64,000 bases of DNA from Brevibacterium siliguriense (GTDB lineage Bacteria > Actinomycetota > Actinomycetes > Actinomycetales > Brevibacteriaceae): NCBI RefSeq assembly GCF_900105315.1, contig NZ_LT629766.1, forward strand, positions 1,798,001-1,862,000. The letters are read 5' to 3'. Every line of letters begins with the position of its first letter. Position 1 is the stretch's first letter. The position numbers and the translations under genes were made by a program. This document shows positions 8,821 through 18,995 of the stretch, in pieces. Under the pieces are notes generated by a model. It was not told the origin of the DNA, searched no databases, and saw only the letters and a program-made list of their open reading frames with translations.

Positions 8821-9804
8821 ATGGGAAAGTACGTTCTTCGGCGGTTCATCAACTACTTCATCCTCGCGTTCATAGCGACGGTCACCGCCTACATCGCCTC
8901 CAGCTCCTTCATGGATCCGGCCTCCCGGTACCGCGGCCAGAATCCGCCGCTGTCAGAAGATTCGATCCGGTCTATCCTCAACGGGCACGGCACGAATCCC
9001 GAGGTCCCGGTTCTCGAGAGAACCTGGAACTGGCTGACGAACATCTTCCTCCACGGAGACTTCGGCACGACGGTGCACAACTCTCCGGTGTTGCAGGAGA
9101 TCTTCGTCCGGGCCGGTGTCAGCCTCAAGCTCCTGCTCATCGGTTCGATCATCGGAGCGATCCTCGGCGTGATCCTCGGAGTCTGGGGAGCCGTCAAGCA
9201 GTACAAGGCCTCTGACCAGGTCGTGACCTACGCGTCCTACCTCATCATCGCGACTCCGACATTCGTCATCGGTGTGATCCTCATGATCATCGCCACCGGT
9301 TTCAACAATGCCCTCGGCACAACGCTCATCCGCTTCTCGGGTGACTACTCGGCGAATATCGATCCCGGGTTCATTCCGTGGTTCACCGATCAGCTGTCGC
9401 ATATGCTGCTGCCGACACTGGCGCTTGTGCTCATGGGGGCCGCGACGTACTCGCGCTACCAGCGTTCGGTCATGCTCGATGTGCTCGCCTCCGACTTCAT
9501 CCGCACGGCTAGGTCCAAGGGACGCACCCGCAAGACCGCGCTGGTCAAGCACGGTGTGCGTGTCGCACTCATCCCGATGTCGACCTACTTCGCCTATGCA
9601 TTCGGCACTCTGGTTGCTGGTTCGGCGATGCTCGAAGTCGTCTTCTCCTGGAACGGCATGGGCCAGTTCACCATCAATTCGATCCTGGGGTCCGACATCA
9701 ACGCGGCCGCAGGATCCGTCCTCTTCGTCGCAGTGCTCACGCTCCTGGCCTCGACGCTGTCCGAGGTGCTCTACGCCGCGCTCGACCCGAGAGTGAGGAT
9801 CTGA
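8821..9804 (+). CDS. Oligopeptide/dipeptide ABC transporter permease, OppB/DppB type
   Basis: Inner-membrane permease of a peptide (or nickel/opine-type) importer. It has 327 residues, with an N-terminal membrane helix (residues 8-30), a periplasmic-type loop and five further helices. The conserved cytoplasmic EAA-like loop, with DFIRTARSKG, is near residue 225. I took ATG 8821 (MGKYVLRRF) as the start because the permease fold begins there; its ribosome site is poor. The next permease starts one base after this stop. It is the first gene of a BC-DF-A operon. Confidence 0.88.
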   Translation: MGKYVLRRFINYFILAFIATVTAYIASSSFMDPASRYRGQNPPLSEDSIRSILNGHGTNPEVPVLERTWNWLTNIFLHGDFGTTVHNSPVLQEIFVRAGVSLKLLLIGSIIGAILGVILGVWGAVKQYKASDQVVTYASYLIIATPTFVIGVILMIIATGFNNALGTTLIRFSGDYSANIDPGFIPWFTDQLSHMLLPTLALVLMGAATYSRYQRSVMLDVLASDFIRTARSKGRTRKTALVKHGVRVALIPMSTYFAYAFGTLVAGSAMLEVVFSWNGMGQFTINSILGSDINAAAGSVLFVAVLTLLASTLSEVLYAALDPRVRI

Positions 9805-9805
9805 C

Positions 9806-10723
9806 ATGGCAACAGATATCCCGATCTCCACAGACCCCGACACCGAGGTGGTGTCGAAGCGTTCGAAGCCGACCTCTCGAGCGATGCTCATCTGGCGGCG
9901 TCTGCGCTCGACCCCGCGGTTCTGGGTCGGCGGGATCCTGCTCGTGTTCTTCGTCCTCTTCGCACTGTTCGGCAATACGATCAACATCTACTCGCCGACA
10001 GATCAGGACGTCTTCGCCCTCAATGAGGGGCCGAGCGCCCAGCACTGGTTCGGCACGAACACGATCGGCCAGGACATCTACGCGCAGACCGTGGTCGGAC
10101 TGCAGAAGTCGCTGCTCATCGGCATCATCGCCGGCCCGTGTGCGAGCATCCTGGCCGCCATCATCGGATCGACGGCAGGCTATTTCGGCGGTCGAGTCGA
10201 AACGATCATCGTCTGGTTCATCAACCTTCTGCTCGTGCTGCCGTCCTTCTTCATCTTGGTGCTCATGGCACCACTGCTCAGGCAGCTGTCGTGGACGGCC
10301 ATCGTCGTCTTCCTCGTGCTCTTCGGCTGGATGATCATGGCTCAGGTCGTGCGCAATCAGACCAAGGCGATCAAGGATCGTGACTTCGTGCGGGCCGCCC
10401 GCTATATGGGTGTCTCGACCCCGAAGATCCTCAGCCGTCACATCATCCCCAATGTGGCATCGATCCTCATTGTGGACGCCACCTTGGGAGTGGTGTCCGC
10501 GATCCTCGCCGAAACATCTCTGAGCTATTTCAACCTGGGCATTCAGAAGCCCGACGTATCGATCGGCACTCTGCTGGCCGAAGGCTCCGGCGCGGCGGCA
10601 ACACGCCCCTGGCTGTTCGTCTTTCCGGCTGGTGTGCTCGTGCTCATGCTCTTCGCGATCAGCCTCATGGCAGATGCACTGCGGGACGCGATCGATCCGA
10701 CCTCAGGAGTCAACCGTGACTGA
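9806..10723 (+). CDS. Oligopeptide/dipeptide ABC transporter permease, OppC/DppC type
   Basis: Second membrane subunit of the importer, with 305 residues. It has an N-terminal cytoplasmic segment, a first helix at about residues 40-62, the family's GTNTIGQDIYAQTVVG region, four to five further helices, and the EAA loop DFVRAARYMG near residue 195. ATG 9806 lies one base from the oppB-like stop. It overlaps the following ATPase gene by eight bases, so translation of the operon is tightly coupled. Confidence 0.88.
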   Translation: MATDIPISTDPDTEVVSKRSKPTSRAMLIWRRLRSTPRFWVGGILLVFFVLFALFGNTINIYSPTDQDVFALNEGPSAQHWFGTNTIGQDIYAQTVVGLQKSLLIGIIAGPCASILAAIIGSTAGYFGGRVETIIVWFINLLLVLPSFFILVLMAPLLRQLSWTAIVVFLVLFGWMIMAQVVRNQTKAIKDRDFVRAARYMGVSTPKILSRHIIPNVASILIVDATLGVVSAILAETSLSYFNLGIQKPDVSIGTLLAEGSGAAATRPWLFVFPAGVLVLMLFAISLMADALRDAIDPTSGVNRD

Positions 10724-12821
10724 AACCCTTGATATCGATCTCGACCCTGTCGCTACGTCTGAACCTATTCTCGAGGTCAGAGACCTGACGGTGGCCTTCC
10801 CGAACCCCAAGGGCGACGTCCATGCCGTGCGCGGGGTCAACTACGAGGTCAGACCCGGTGAGTTCCTCGGCATCGTCGGCGAATCTGGCTCAGGCAAGTC
10901 CGTGTCGTCGATGGCCGTGATGGGTCTGCTTCCCTCAACAGCCCAGATCTCCGGTTCGATTCGCTATCGCGGACAATCGCTGCTCGATATGGACGACCAC
11001 CAGATGTCGAAGCTGCGCGGCCGGGAGATCGCCATGGTATTCCAAGACCCATTGTCAGCTCTGACTCCCGTCTATACGATCGGCGAACAGATCTCCGAGG
11101 GCCTGATCATCCATGATCCGAGTCTGTCGAAAGAAGCGGCGAACGACCGGGCAATCGAACTGCTCAAGATCGTCGGCATCCCCGGAGCGGAACGGAGAGT
11201 GAAGTCCTATCCGCACGAGTTCTCCGGAGGCATGCGGCAGCGAGCCATGATCGCCATTGCGATCGCCAACGACCCCGATCTCATTATCGCCGACGAGCCG
11301 ACGACAGCGCTGGATGTGACTATTCAGGCTCAGATCCTCGACGTGCTGCAGAAGGCACGAGAGATCACCGGGGCCGCGATCGTGCTGATCACCCACGACC
11401 TCGGTGTGGTGGCCGGCAACGCCGATCGGATCGCCGTCATGTATGCCGGCCGCCTCGTCGAGACCGGGGGAGTCGAGCAGGTCTTCCAGCGTCCGCAGAT
11501 GCCTTACACAACGGGGTTGCTTCGGTCGGTGCCGAATCTGGCGACTGCCGGAACCCAGCGGCTCGTTCCGCTGGAGGGCAAACCGCCGTCGCTGTCGAAC
11601 CTGGCTCCGGGGTGTCCATTTGCCCCGCGGTGCCCGATCGCGGTCGACAAGTGCCGCGAGGTCGAGCCCGAACTCGTCGAACACGGTATAACCGGAGTCC
11701 AGGCCGCCTGCCACCGTGCCGATGAGATCGCCCGAAGCGTTCTGAAGGCCAAGGACATCTACCCGCGCCCCGCCCCGGTGGCGACTCGGGTGAAGGACGA
11801 TGCGGCACCGAACATCCTTGAGGTCACCGGACTGCAGAAGCACTTCCCACTGCTCAAAGGCGCCGTATTCAAGCGGCAGATAGGCACGGTGAAAGCCGTC
11901 GACGGAATCGACCTCGAGATCAAGGCCGGCCAGACGCTCGGCTTGGTGGGCGAGTCGGGCTGTGGGAAGTCGACGACGATCGGTGAGATCCTGGAGATGG
12001 TTGCTCCGCAGAAGGGGCGGCTGGTCATCAACGGCATTGACGTCGCGGACCTCAGCAAGCGTGAACGACTGGCCATGCGCAGAGACGTTCAGGTCGTGTT
12101 TCAGGACCCGATGGCTGCCATCGACCCACGCCTTCCGGTCGGTGAAGTGATCGCCGAACCGCTGACGGTGCACAAGGTGCCGCCCCGGGAGCGCAACGAC
12201 AAGGTCGCCGAGATGCTCGAACTCGTCGGCCTCGACACGTCCATGGCCGAACGCTATCCGCATGAATTCTCCGGCGGTCAGCGTCAGCGCATCGGCATCG
12301 CTCGAGCCCTGGTGACGAACCCGAAGCTGCTCGTCCTCGACGAACCCGTCTCCGCCCTCGACGTCTCCGTCCAGGCAGGTGTCATCAACCTGCTCGAAGA
12401 CCTTCGCGACACATTGGGACTGTCCTATCTGTTCGTCGCCCACGACCTCGCGGTCGTTCGCCAGATATCGGACTATGTGGCGGTGATGTATCTCGGCCGG
12501 ATCGTCGAGTACGGCGAATCCGATGCGCTCTACAGTCAGCCACGGCACCCCTATACACGCGCACTGATGTCTGCGATCCCGGTCCCCGACCCCGAAGTCG
12601 AACGGTCACGGGAACGCGTCCTGCTCACCGGTGACCTGCCGAGCCCGACCGATGAGATCTCCGGCTGCAACTTCCGCACCAGGTGCCCGCTGTTCAACCT
12701 GCTGCCCGACGGAGACAGGCAAGTCTGCCTGAGCGATGACCCGCGTCCGCGTCCGCTGGAAGGCGAGCTCGTCGCCTGCCACCACGCGGAGCGGATCATG
12801 GAGCTCGACACCGCGACCTGA
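10716..12821 (+). CDS. Fused dual ATPase of peptide ABC transporter (OppD-OppF fusion)
   Basis: A single 701-residue protein carries both nucleotide-binding domains that are separate OppD and OppF proteins in many bacteria. Domain 1: Walker A GESGSGKS near residue 57, signature SGGMRQR, Walker B LIIADEP, then a Cys-rich oligopeptide-transporter tail (CPFAPRCP). Domain 2: Walker A GESGCGKS near 413, signature SGGQRQR, Walker B LLVLDEP, and a second tail (CNFRTRCP). I chose the GTG start at 10716 with AGGAG at 10705-10709 and an eight-base overlap with oppC. Such fusions are common in actinobacteria. Confidence 0.92.
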   Translation: MTETLDIDLDPVATSEPILEVRDLTVAFPNPKGDVHAVRGVNYEVRPGEFLGIVGESGSGKSVSSMAVMGLLPSTAQISGSIRYRGQSLLDMDDHQMSKLRGREIAMVFQDPLSALTPVYTIGEQISEGLIIHDPSLSKEAANDRAIELLKIVGIPGAERRVKSYPHEFSGGMRQRAMIAIAIANDPDLIIADEPTTALDVTIQAQILDVLQKAREITGAAIVLITHDLGVVAGNADRIAVMYAGRLVETGGVEQVFQRPQMPYTTGLLRSVPNLATAGTQRLVPLEGKPPSLSNLAPGCPFAPRCPIAVDKCREVEPELVEHGITGVQAACHRADEIARSVLKAKDIYPRPAPVATRVKDDAAPNILEVTGLQKHFPLLKGAVFKRQIGTVKAVDGIDLEIKAGQTLGLVGESGCGKSTTIGEILEMVAPQKGRLVINGIDVADLSKRERLAMRRDVQVVFQDPMAAIDPRLPVGEVIAEPLTVHKVPPRERNDKVAEMLELVGLDTSMAERYPHEFSGGQRQRIGIARALVTNPKLLVLDEPVSALDVSVQAGVINLLEDLRDTLGLSYLFVAHDLAVVRQISDYVAVMYLGRIVEYGESDALYSQPRHPYTRALMSAIPVPDPEVERSRERVLLTGDLPSPTDEISGCNFRTRCPLFNLLPDGDRQVCLSDDPRPRPLEGELVACHHAERIMELDTAT

Positions 12822-12873
12822 GGCCGCACCCACATACCACCTCGAGGGACACCACACTGGAAGAGAGGAACTC

Positions 12874-14571
12874 ATGAGAATGAGGAAGAAGGCGACAATG
12901 GTCGTCGCCGCGACTGCTGCGCTGGGCCTGGCACTGTCCGGCTGTCAGCAGGCGAACAAGGACTCCGGCGGAGTCGACAGCGACAAGGCGGATAAGGAGA
13001 TCTCCGGTCTCCCCACCACCGACTATCAGAAGGCCGGATACGACGAGGTCAAGGACGGCGGAACGCTGACCTACCCGATCACCGAGATCCCCGCGAGCCT
13101 CAACTACTACCATGCCGACGGCGCCCACGTGGACAACAACAACATCTACGGCACCACCTTGGGCGGACCGGTCAAGATCAAGGATGACGGCACTTGGGAA
13201 GTCGACAAGAACTACGCCGAGAGCGTCGAGATCGCTAGCGAGGATCCCCTGGTCATCGACGTCAAGCTCAATAAGGACGCGGTCTGGGAGGATGGCACAC
13301 CGATCGACGTCGACGATTACAAGGCGTTCTGGCAGACTCGCGACGGTAAACACGACGAGTTCGAGGTCGCTTCGACCAAGGGCTACGAGGACATCGAGAA
13401 GATCGAATCCGGCAAGGACAAGCACGACGTCAAGGTCACCTTCAAGACTCCGAACATCGACTGGCCGAACTACATCGGCGCCTTCCTGCCCAATGAGATC
13501 ACCGAGGATGCCGACTCCTTCAACAAGGACTACACGAAGAAGGTCCTGCCTTCGAACGGCCCTTTCAAGGCTGACAAGGTTGACACGAAGTCCGGCGTCA
13601 TCACGATGGTCAAGAACGACAAGTGGTGGGGCCAGGAGCCCAAACTCGACAAGGTGATATTCAAGGTCGTCTCTCAGGCACAGCAGGCTCAGGCCTATGC
13701 CAACAAGGAGATCGACCTAGTCGATGTCGGCACAGATGGCGACTCCTACAAGACCGCCGGCAAGCGCGAAGACGGAGAGATGTACAAGTCGCAGGGCATG
13801 GAATACACGCATCTGACGATGAATGCGAAGAAGGGTGCGCTCAAGGAGCAGGCAGTCCGTGACGCGATCGGTCATGCGATCAACCGCGAAGCCATCGCCC
13901 AGGCCGCGATCGGCCCCGTCGAAGCACCGGTGACTCTCATCAACAACGTCACATTTATGCCCGGCCAGGAAGGCTACCAGGACAACACCGACGGCAGCCT
14001 CGACTTCGACCAAGAGAAGGCGAAGAAGATCCTCGACGACGCCGGCTGGGTCGAAGGCGACGGGGGAGTCCGCGAGAAGGACGGAGAGAAGCTCCAGTTC
14101 AAGATCGTCGTTCCCGCCGACACCGCGTCGAACGCGCAGCGTGCCGAACAGGTGATGAAGGACCTCAACGAGATCGGCTTCAAGGTCGAAATCGAAACCG
14201 TTCCGGTCGCCGCGTACTTCGCCGACCATGTGCTCAACGGCAACTTCGAGATGGCGACGTTCACCTGGCAGGGCACAGCCTTCCCGATCTCCTCGGGATC
14301 GAACCTGTTCTACCCGGCGGATTCGGAGCAGAACTACTCGAAGATCTCCAGCGATGCGATCGGCGAGAAGTTCAAGGCTGCGACGAAGACACTCGATCCG
14401 GCCGAGGCGAAGAAGCTGGCGAACGAGGGCGATGCCGAGGTGCTGAAGCTCAAGCCGCTCATCCCTTTCTATCCGACACCATATGTTTGGGGCGTCAGGA
14501 ATGACGTCCTCAACCTCGGACCGCGACAGCTCGAAACACCCGACTGGACTGAGATCGGCTTCAAGAAGTGA
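12874..14571 (+). CDS. Extracellular solute-binding lipoprotein, family 5 (peptide importer)
   Basis: Membrane-anchored receptor of the upstream importer. Residues 1-25 form a lipoprotein signal (positively charged start, hydrophobic Ala-rich core) with the lipobox LSGC, so Cys about 24 would be lipidated. The remainder is a typical family 5 (OppA/DppA) binding protein, with 565 residues in all. ATG 12874 is preceded by AAGAGAGG at 12861-12868. The ligand is not evident. The gene closes the BC-DF-A operon, which ends at the hairpin at 14603-14637. Confidence 0.9.
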   Translation: MRMRKKATMVVAATAALGLALSGCQQANKDSGGVDSDKADKEISGLPTTDYQKAGYDEVKDGGTLTYPITEIPASLNYYHADGAHVDNNNIYGTTLGGPVKIKDDGTWEVDKNYAESVEIASEDPLVIDVKLNKDAVWEDGTPIDVDDYKAFWQTRDGKHDEFEVASTKGYEDIEKIESGKDKHDVKVTFKTPNIDWPNYIGAFLPNEITEDADSFNKDYTKKVLPSNGPFKADKVDTKSGVITMVKNDKWWGQEPKLDKVIFKVVSQAQQAQAYANKEIDLVDVGTDGDSYKTAGKREDGEMYKSQGMEYTHLTMNAKKGALKEQAVRDAIGHAINREAIAQAAIGPVEAPVTLINNVTFMPGQEGYQDNTDGSLDFDQEKAKKILDDAGWVEGDGGVREKDGEKLQFKIVVPADTASNAQRAEQVMKDLNEIGFKVEIETVPVAAYFADHVLNGNFEMATFTWQGTAFPISSGSNLFYPADSEQNYSKISSDAIGEKFKAATKTLDPAEAKKLANEGDAEVLKLKPLIPFYPTPYVWGVRNDVLNLGPRQLETPDWTEIGFKK

Positions 14572-14602
14572 TGCACTGATCGATTGAAGCCTTCCGAGAC
14601 TG

Positions 14603-14637
14603 CCGGCCCTGTGGGATCACGTTCCCCACGGGGCCGG
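14603..14637 (+). terminator. Terminator of the peptide transporter operon
   Basis: CCGGCCCTGTGGG at 14603-14615 pairs with CCCACGGGGCCGG at 14625-14637 (13 bp with one G-U pair) around a nine-base loop. The region between convergent genes at 14572-14648 holds nothing else. Confidence 0.75.
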
Positions 14638-14648
14638 TCCGTCTGTGT

Positions 14649-15230
14649 TCAGATGAGTCCGACTGCCACCAGGAGCACCAACACCAGAGTCACCCCGATG
14701 ACGCCGAGGCTCCATCGAGTGCTGACGTCTTCGGCAACGCCGGAGGGATCTCTTCGCACAGCTGTTCCAGGGGCATGAGCCTGAGTATGCTCCCATCGAC
14801 GCAGCAGCTCGAACGCGGGGTGATTGTCCAGAGACTCAGGTCGCGTTCCGCCGGTCAGTCCGGAATCGATCTTCCTTCGCGGCATTCCGGGAGCGTTCCA
14901 CGGTCGAATGGTGCGTTCGGCCCCCTCCGCCGAGGCAGTTTCGATCGTCACGACAGAACCCAGCCGAATATCACGGATTCGGGTGAACGGCACCGACGTC
15001 GTACGCAGGATCTCCCTGACCTCCACCTCGTCGGTTCCGACGACGAGAGCCGGCCGCCAGAGGATGATGAACGCGAGCCAGCCGATGAGTACAAATCCTG
15101 GACCGAATCGACCGACAGTGTCCCACGCCCCACGCAACAGCGCGTCGCCGAGGAGGAACGCGAGGAACGCCCACACGATGACCGTGATGATGGGGCCGCT
15201 GCGTTGTCTCAGGATGATCGGTGCACTCAC
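14649..15230 (-). CDS. Membrane protein with bacterial PH-like domain
   Basis: A 193-residue protein with two N-terminal membrane helices (about residues 14-32 and 44-62), a central beta-rich PH-like domain (the ALVVGTDEVEVREILRTTSVPF strand pair is typical) and a C-terminal helix at about 172-192. This architecture matches small actinobacterial PH-domain proteins such as the CFP-6-like group, whose role is not established. The start is GTG at 15228-15230. It is convergent with the peptide transporter operon and divergent from the next gene, so it has its own promoter in a 56-base gap. Confidence 0.65.
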   Translation of the reverse strand: MSAPIILRQRSGPIITVIVWAFLAFLLGDALLRGAWDTVGRFGPGFVLIGWLAFIILWRPALVVGTDEVEVREILRTTSVPFTRIRDIRLGSVVTIETASAEGAERTIRPWNAPGMPRRKIDSGLTGGTRPESLDNHPAFELLRRWEHTQAHAPGTAVRRDPSGVAEDVSTRWSLGVIGVTLVLVLLVAVGLI

Positions 15231-15286
15231 CCGCCCAGCCTATCGGCTCTAGGATGTAGGTCACACGACTTCAGGAGAGGAACACA

Positions 15287-16228
15287 ATGCGCATCGTCGT
15301 TCTCGATGACTATCAGCAGGTGGCAGGCATGTTCGCGAACTGGAGCGGTCTCGACGCCGAGGTCGAGTTCATCTCGCGTCCCATCGTCGACGACGATGAC
15401 CTGGTGCGGGTCCTCTCCGGCGCCGAGGTGGTGGTGGCGATGCGGGAGAGAACCGCCTTCACTTCCGGTCGGCTGGAACGGCTGCCGGACCTCCGTCTGC
15501 TCGTGACCACGGGACGTGTCAACGCCTCCATCGACGTGGAGGCGGCGCGTGCGCAGGGGATCGTGGTCTGCGGAACCGAGTCGACCACCTCGGCGACACC
15601 CGAGATGACCTGGGGACTCATCCTCTCCGTTCTGCGCAGCATCCCGGACGAGGACGCCGCCGTCCGAGGTGGCGGCTGGCAGTCGACCGTCGGGGGAGAC
15701 CTCGATGGGCACCGTCTCGGCGTGGTCGGTCTGGGACGCCTGGGAACGAAGGTCGCACGGGTCGGTGCGGCCTTCGGAATGGACGTCGTGGCGTGGAGCC
15801 AGAACCTCGACGCCGAAAGAGCCGACGCCCTGGGCGTGCGTGCAGTGAGCAAGGACGAACTGTTCTCCACCGCGGACGTGGTGACGATACACTACAAACT
15901 CAGCGACCGCAGCCGAGGACTCGTGGGAACTGCCGAGCTCGAGGCGATGAAGCCCGACAGCATCCTCGTCAACACCTCGCGTGCCGGACTCGTCGACACC
16001 GACGCACTCATCACCGTGCTGGAGGCAGGAGGGATCCGAGGTGCTGGACTCGACGTCCACGACGAAGAGCCGCTGCCGGTCGACCACCGTCTGCGCAGCA
16101 CACCGTCCACCGTGCTCACCCCGCACCTGGGATACGTCACGGAGGACACGTACCGGATCTTCTTCACCCAAGCGGTCGAGGACATCGCCGCTTGGATTGC
16201 CGGAGAGCCGATCCGCGTGCTCGGCTGA
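15287..16228 (+). CDS. D-2-hydroxyacid dehydrogenase family protein
   Basis: NAD-dependent oxidoreductase of the phosphoglycerate dehydrogenase superfamily, with 313 residues. It shows the dinucleotide motif LGVVGLGRLGTKVA near residue 145, VNTSRAGLVD with the substrate Arg, HDEEPLP with the catalytic Glu, and LTPHLGYVT with the catalytic His. The ATG at 15287 has a good AGGAGAGG ribosome site. It lies 98 bases before a benzoylformate decarboxylase gene in the same direction. That makes a 2-hydroxyacid such as mandelate or a relative a reasonable but unproven substrate. Confidence 0.82.
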   Translation: MRIVVLDDYQQVAGMFANWSGLDAEVEFISRPIVDDDDLVRVLSGAEVVVAMRERTAFTSGRLERLPDLRLLVTTGRVNASIDVEAARAQGIVVCGTESTTSATPEMTWGLILSVLRSIPDEDAAVRGGGWQSTVGGDLDGHRLGVVGLGRLGTKVARVGAAFGMDVVAWSQNLDAERADALGVRAVSKDELFSTADVVTIHYKLSDRSRGLVGTAELEAMKPDSILVNTSRAGLVDTDALITVLEAGGIRGAGLDVHDEEPLPVDHRLRSTPSTVLTPHLGYVTEDTYRIFFTQAVEDIAAWIAGEPIRVLG

Positions 16229-16263
16229 GCCGGACGAATGCACCAAAGGATAGGGTGAGGTGA

Positions 16264-16282
16264 AAGGGGTGCCCGACCCCTT
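16264..16282 (+). terminator. Short hairpin between hydroxyacid dehydrogenase and mdlC
   Basis: AAGGGGT at 16264-16270 pairs with ACCCCTT at 16276-16282 around a five-base loop. It may partly stop transcription or adjust expression between the two genes; there is no strong T run. Confidence 0.4.
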
Positions 16283-16326
16283 CGTCGCGCCTCCGCGACA
16301 GCACCACGAACGAAAGCAGATGCACA

Positions 16327-17973
16327 ATGGCCGACCAATCCGACAGAGACGACGGAGTGAAGACAGTCCTCGACGCGAGTCTGGAGGTCTTCCGCGCCCA
16401 CGGGATGACGACGATCTTCGGAAATCCGGGCTCGAACGAGCTGCCGTTCCTCGCGGGCCTCGGGGACGACTTCCGGTTCATTCTCGGTCTGCATGAGCAG
16501 GTCGTCGTCGGCATGGCCGAGGGATACGCACGGGCCACGGGACGGCCGACACTGGTCAATCTGCACGCCGCCTCGGGTTCGGGCAATGGCATGGGCGCTT
16601 TGACCAACGCCCATTACGGTCAGGTTCCGCTGGTCGTCCTCGCCGGTCAGCAGGTGCGCCGCACCGTCGGACAGGAGACGATGCTGGCCAGCGTCGATGC
16701 CTCGACTCTGCCCGCTCCACTGGTGAAGTATTCGCACGAGCCGCTGTCGGCTGCCGATGTGCCGCGTACGCTGTCGCAGGCAGCATTCGAAGCGACCACC
16801 CAGCCGAGCGGACCCGTGTATGTGTCCGTCCCGCTCGACGATTGGGACGAACCGGCCCTTCCCGATGACGCGCTGTTGGCGAAGCGTTCGGTGACCACGG
16901 CAGGAACCATGCCGGATTCGCTGCGCGGCGAACTCACGGACGTCCTCGACGGGGCGCAGAACCCTGCCCTCGTCCTCGGCCCGCAGGTCGATGCCGCAGC
17001 CGTTGCTGATCCGACGGTCTATGAGGACGCAATGGTGTTGGCCGAGCGCCTCGGTGCCTCCGTCTACGTCGCACCCTCACCGACGCGGTGCCCGTTCCCG
17101 ACGACCCATCCGAACTTCGAAGGCGTCCTGGTTCCTGGCATCCGATCAGTGCGCGACCGGCTGTCCGGCCACGACGTCGTCCTCGTCATGGGGGCCGCCG
17201 CATTCCGGTACCACCGGTGGGAACCGGCGAACTATCTGGAGCCGGGCACCGAGGTCATCCAGATCACCCAAGATCCGCGGGAGGCGACGCGGGCACCGTT
17301 CGGCCGCGCCGTCGTTGCGGACGTCGCAACCGCGCTCGCCGACCTTGCCGAGGCGACGACGGATCGAGGAACCCGCCGAGGCGACCGCGGGTCCCGAACC
17401 GTGACCGCGCCCGCCCGGTCGGAGCAGGGGATGGCCGGCGCCGAGGTTCTCGAGGTCCTTAACGATCATGTCGACGACACCATCGTCTACGTCAATGAGA
17501 CGACCACCCTCGACCTCGACTACCTCGAGAGGATCGTCATCGACAAGCCCGGTATGTACCACTTCCCGGCCTCGGGAGGACTGGGCTTCGGACTGCCGGT
17601 CGCCGTCGGGATGGCCATCGGCGATCCGGAGAAGACCATTGTCGCCACCGTCGGTGACGGCTCCGCGAACTACGGACTCACCGCTCTGTACACGGCTGCT
17701 CAGCTGGGCACGAAGACGATCTTCGTCATCGTCAACAACTCGGGCTACGGTGCGCTCTCCGGATTCGCCGAGCGGATGGGCGTCCCGGACACCCCGGGCC
17801 TGTCATTGGGCGCGATCGACTTCGTCTCCCTGGCTCAGGGCTACGGCGTTCCGGCCAGCCGGACGACGACCCGTGAGGAGTTCGAGACCGCCTACCGTGA
17901 GGCGCTGCGGGCCGACGGTCCGGTGCTCATCGACGCAGTCGTCCTCGGCGTTGGGGGACAGTCGACGGAGTGA
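16327..17973 (+). CDS. mdlC: Benzoylformate decarboxylase
   Basis: Thiamine-diphosphate enzyme that decarboxylates benzoylformate (or a similar 2-oxoacid) to the aldehyde. The product has 548 residues. It carries the residues that define this family rather than acetolactate synthase or pyruvate decarboxylase: Ser36 in FGNPGSNELP, Glu57 in LHEQVVVG, His80 in NLHAASGSGN, and the later AFRYHRWEP His matching His281 of the Pseudomonas enzyme. The ThDP/Mg motif GDGSANYG with the following NN lies near residue 440. A D-2-hydroxyacid dehydrogenase lies upstream and an aldo/keto reductase is convergent downstream, suggesting an aromatic hydroxyacid module. Confidence 0.9.
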   Translation: MADQSDRDDGVKTVLDASLEVFRAHGMTTIFGNPGSNELPFLAGLGDDFRFILGLHEQVVVGMAEGYARATGRPTLVNLHAASGSGNGMGALTNAHYGQVPLVVLAGQQVRRTVGQETMLASVDASTLPAPLVKYSHEPLSAADVPRTLSQAAFEATTQPSGPVYVSVPLDDWDEPALPDDALLAKRSVTTAGTMPDSLRGELTDVLDGAQNPALVLGPQVDAAAVADPTVYEDAMVLAERLGASVYVAPSPTRCPFPTTHPNFEGVLVPGIRSVRDRLSGHDVVLVMGAAAFRYHRWEPANYLEPGTEVIQITQDPREATRAPFGRAVVADVATALADLAEATTDRGTRRGDRGSRTVTAPARSEQGMAGAEVLEVLNDHVDDTIVYVNETTTLDLDYLERIVIDKPGMYHFPASGGLGFGLPVAVGMAIGDPEKTIVATVGDGSANYGLTALYTAAQLGTKTIFVIVNNSGYGALSGFAERMGVPDTPGLSLGAIDFVSLAQGYGVPASRTTTREEFETAYREALRADGPVLIDAVVLGVGGQSTE

Positions 17974-17982
17974 GAGCACGAC

Positions 17983-18018
17983 GAAGCCGCCGGAGAGTCA
18001 GCACTTTCCGGCGGCTTC
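17983..18018. terminator. Bidirectional terminator between mdlC and the aldo/keto reductase
   Basis: GAAGCCGCCGGA at 17983-17994 pairs perfectly with TCCGGCGGCTTC at 18007-18018 around a 12-base loop, between two convergent genes. Confidence 0.8.
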
Positions 18019-18040
18019 GACGTTGCTCAACCCAGCAGGG

Positions 18041-18877
<837 letters not shown>

Positions 18878-18995
18878 TCACGTGTGCACTGGTCAGGACG
18901 GATCCGAGGCTGTTCGGATCCGCCGGTTCGGCACCCGGTGAGAGCGCCGACCCGAGCCTATAACGTCACCGAGGCCCGGAGCATTCCATGCACGG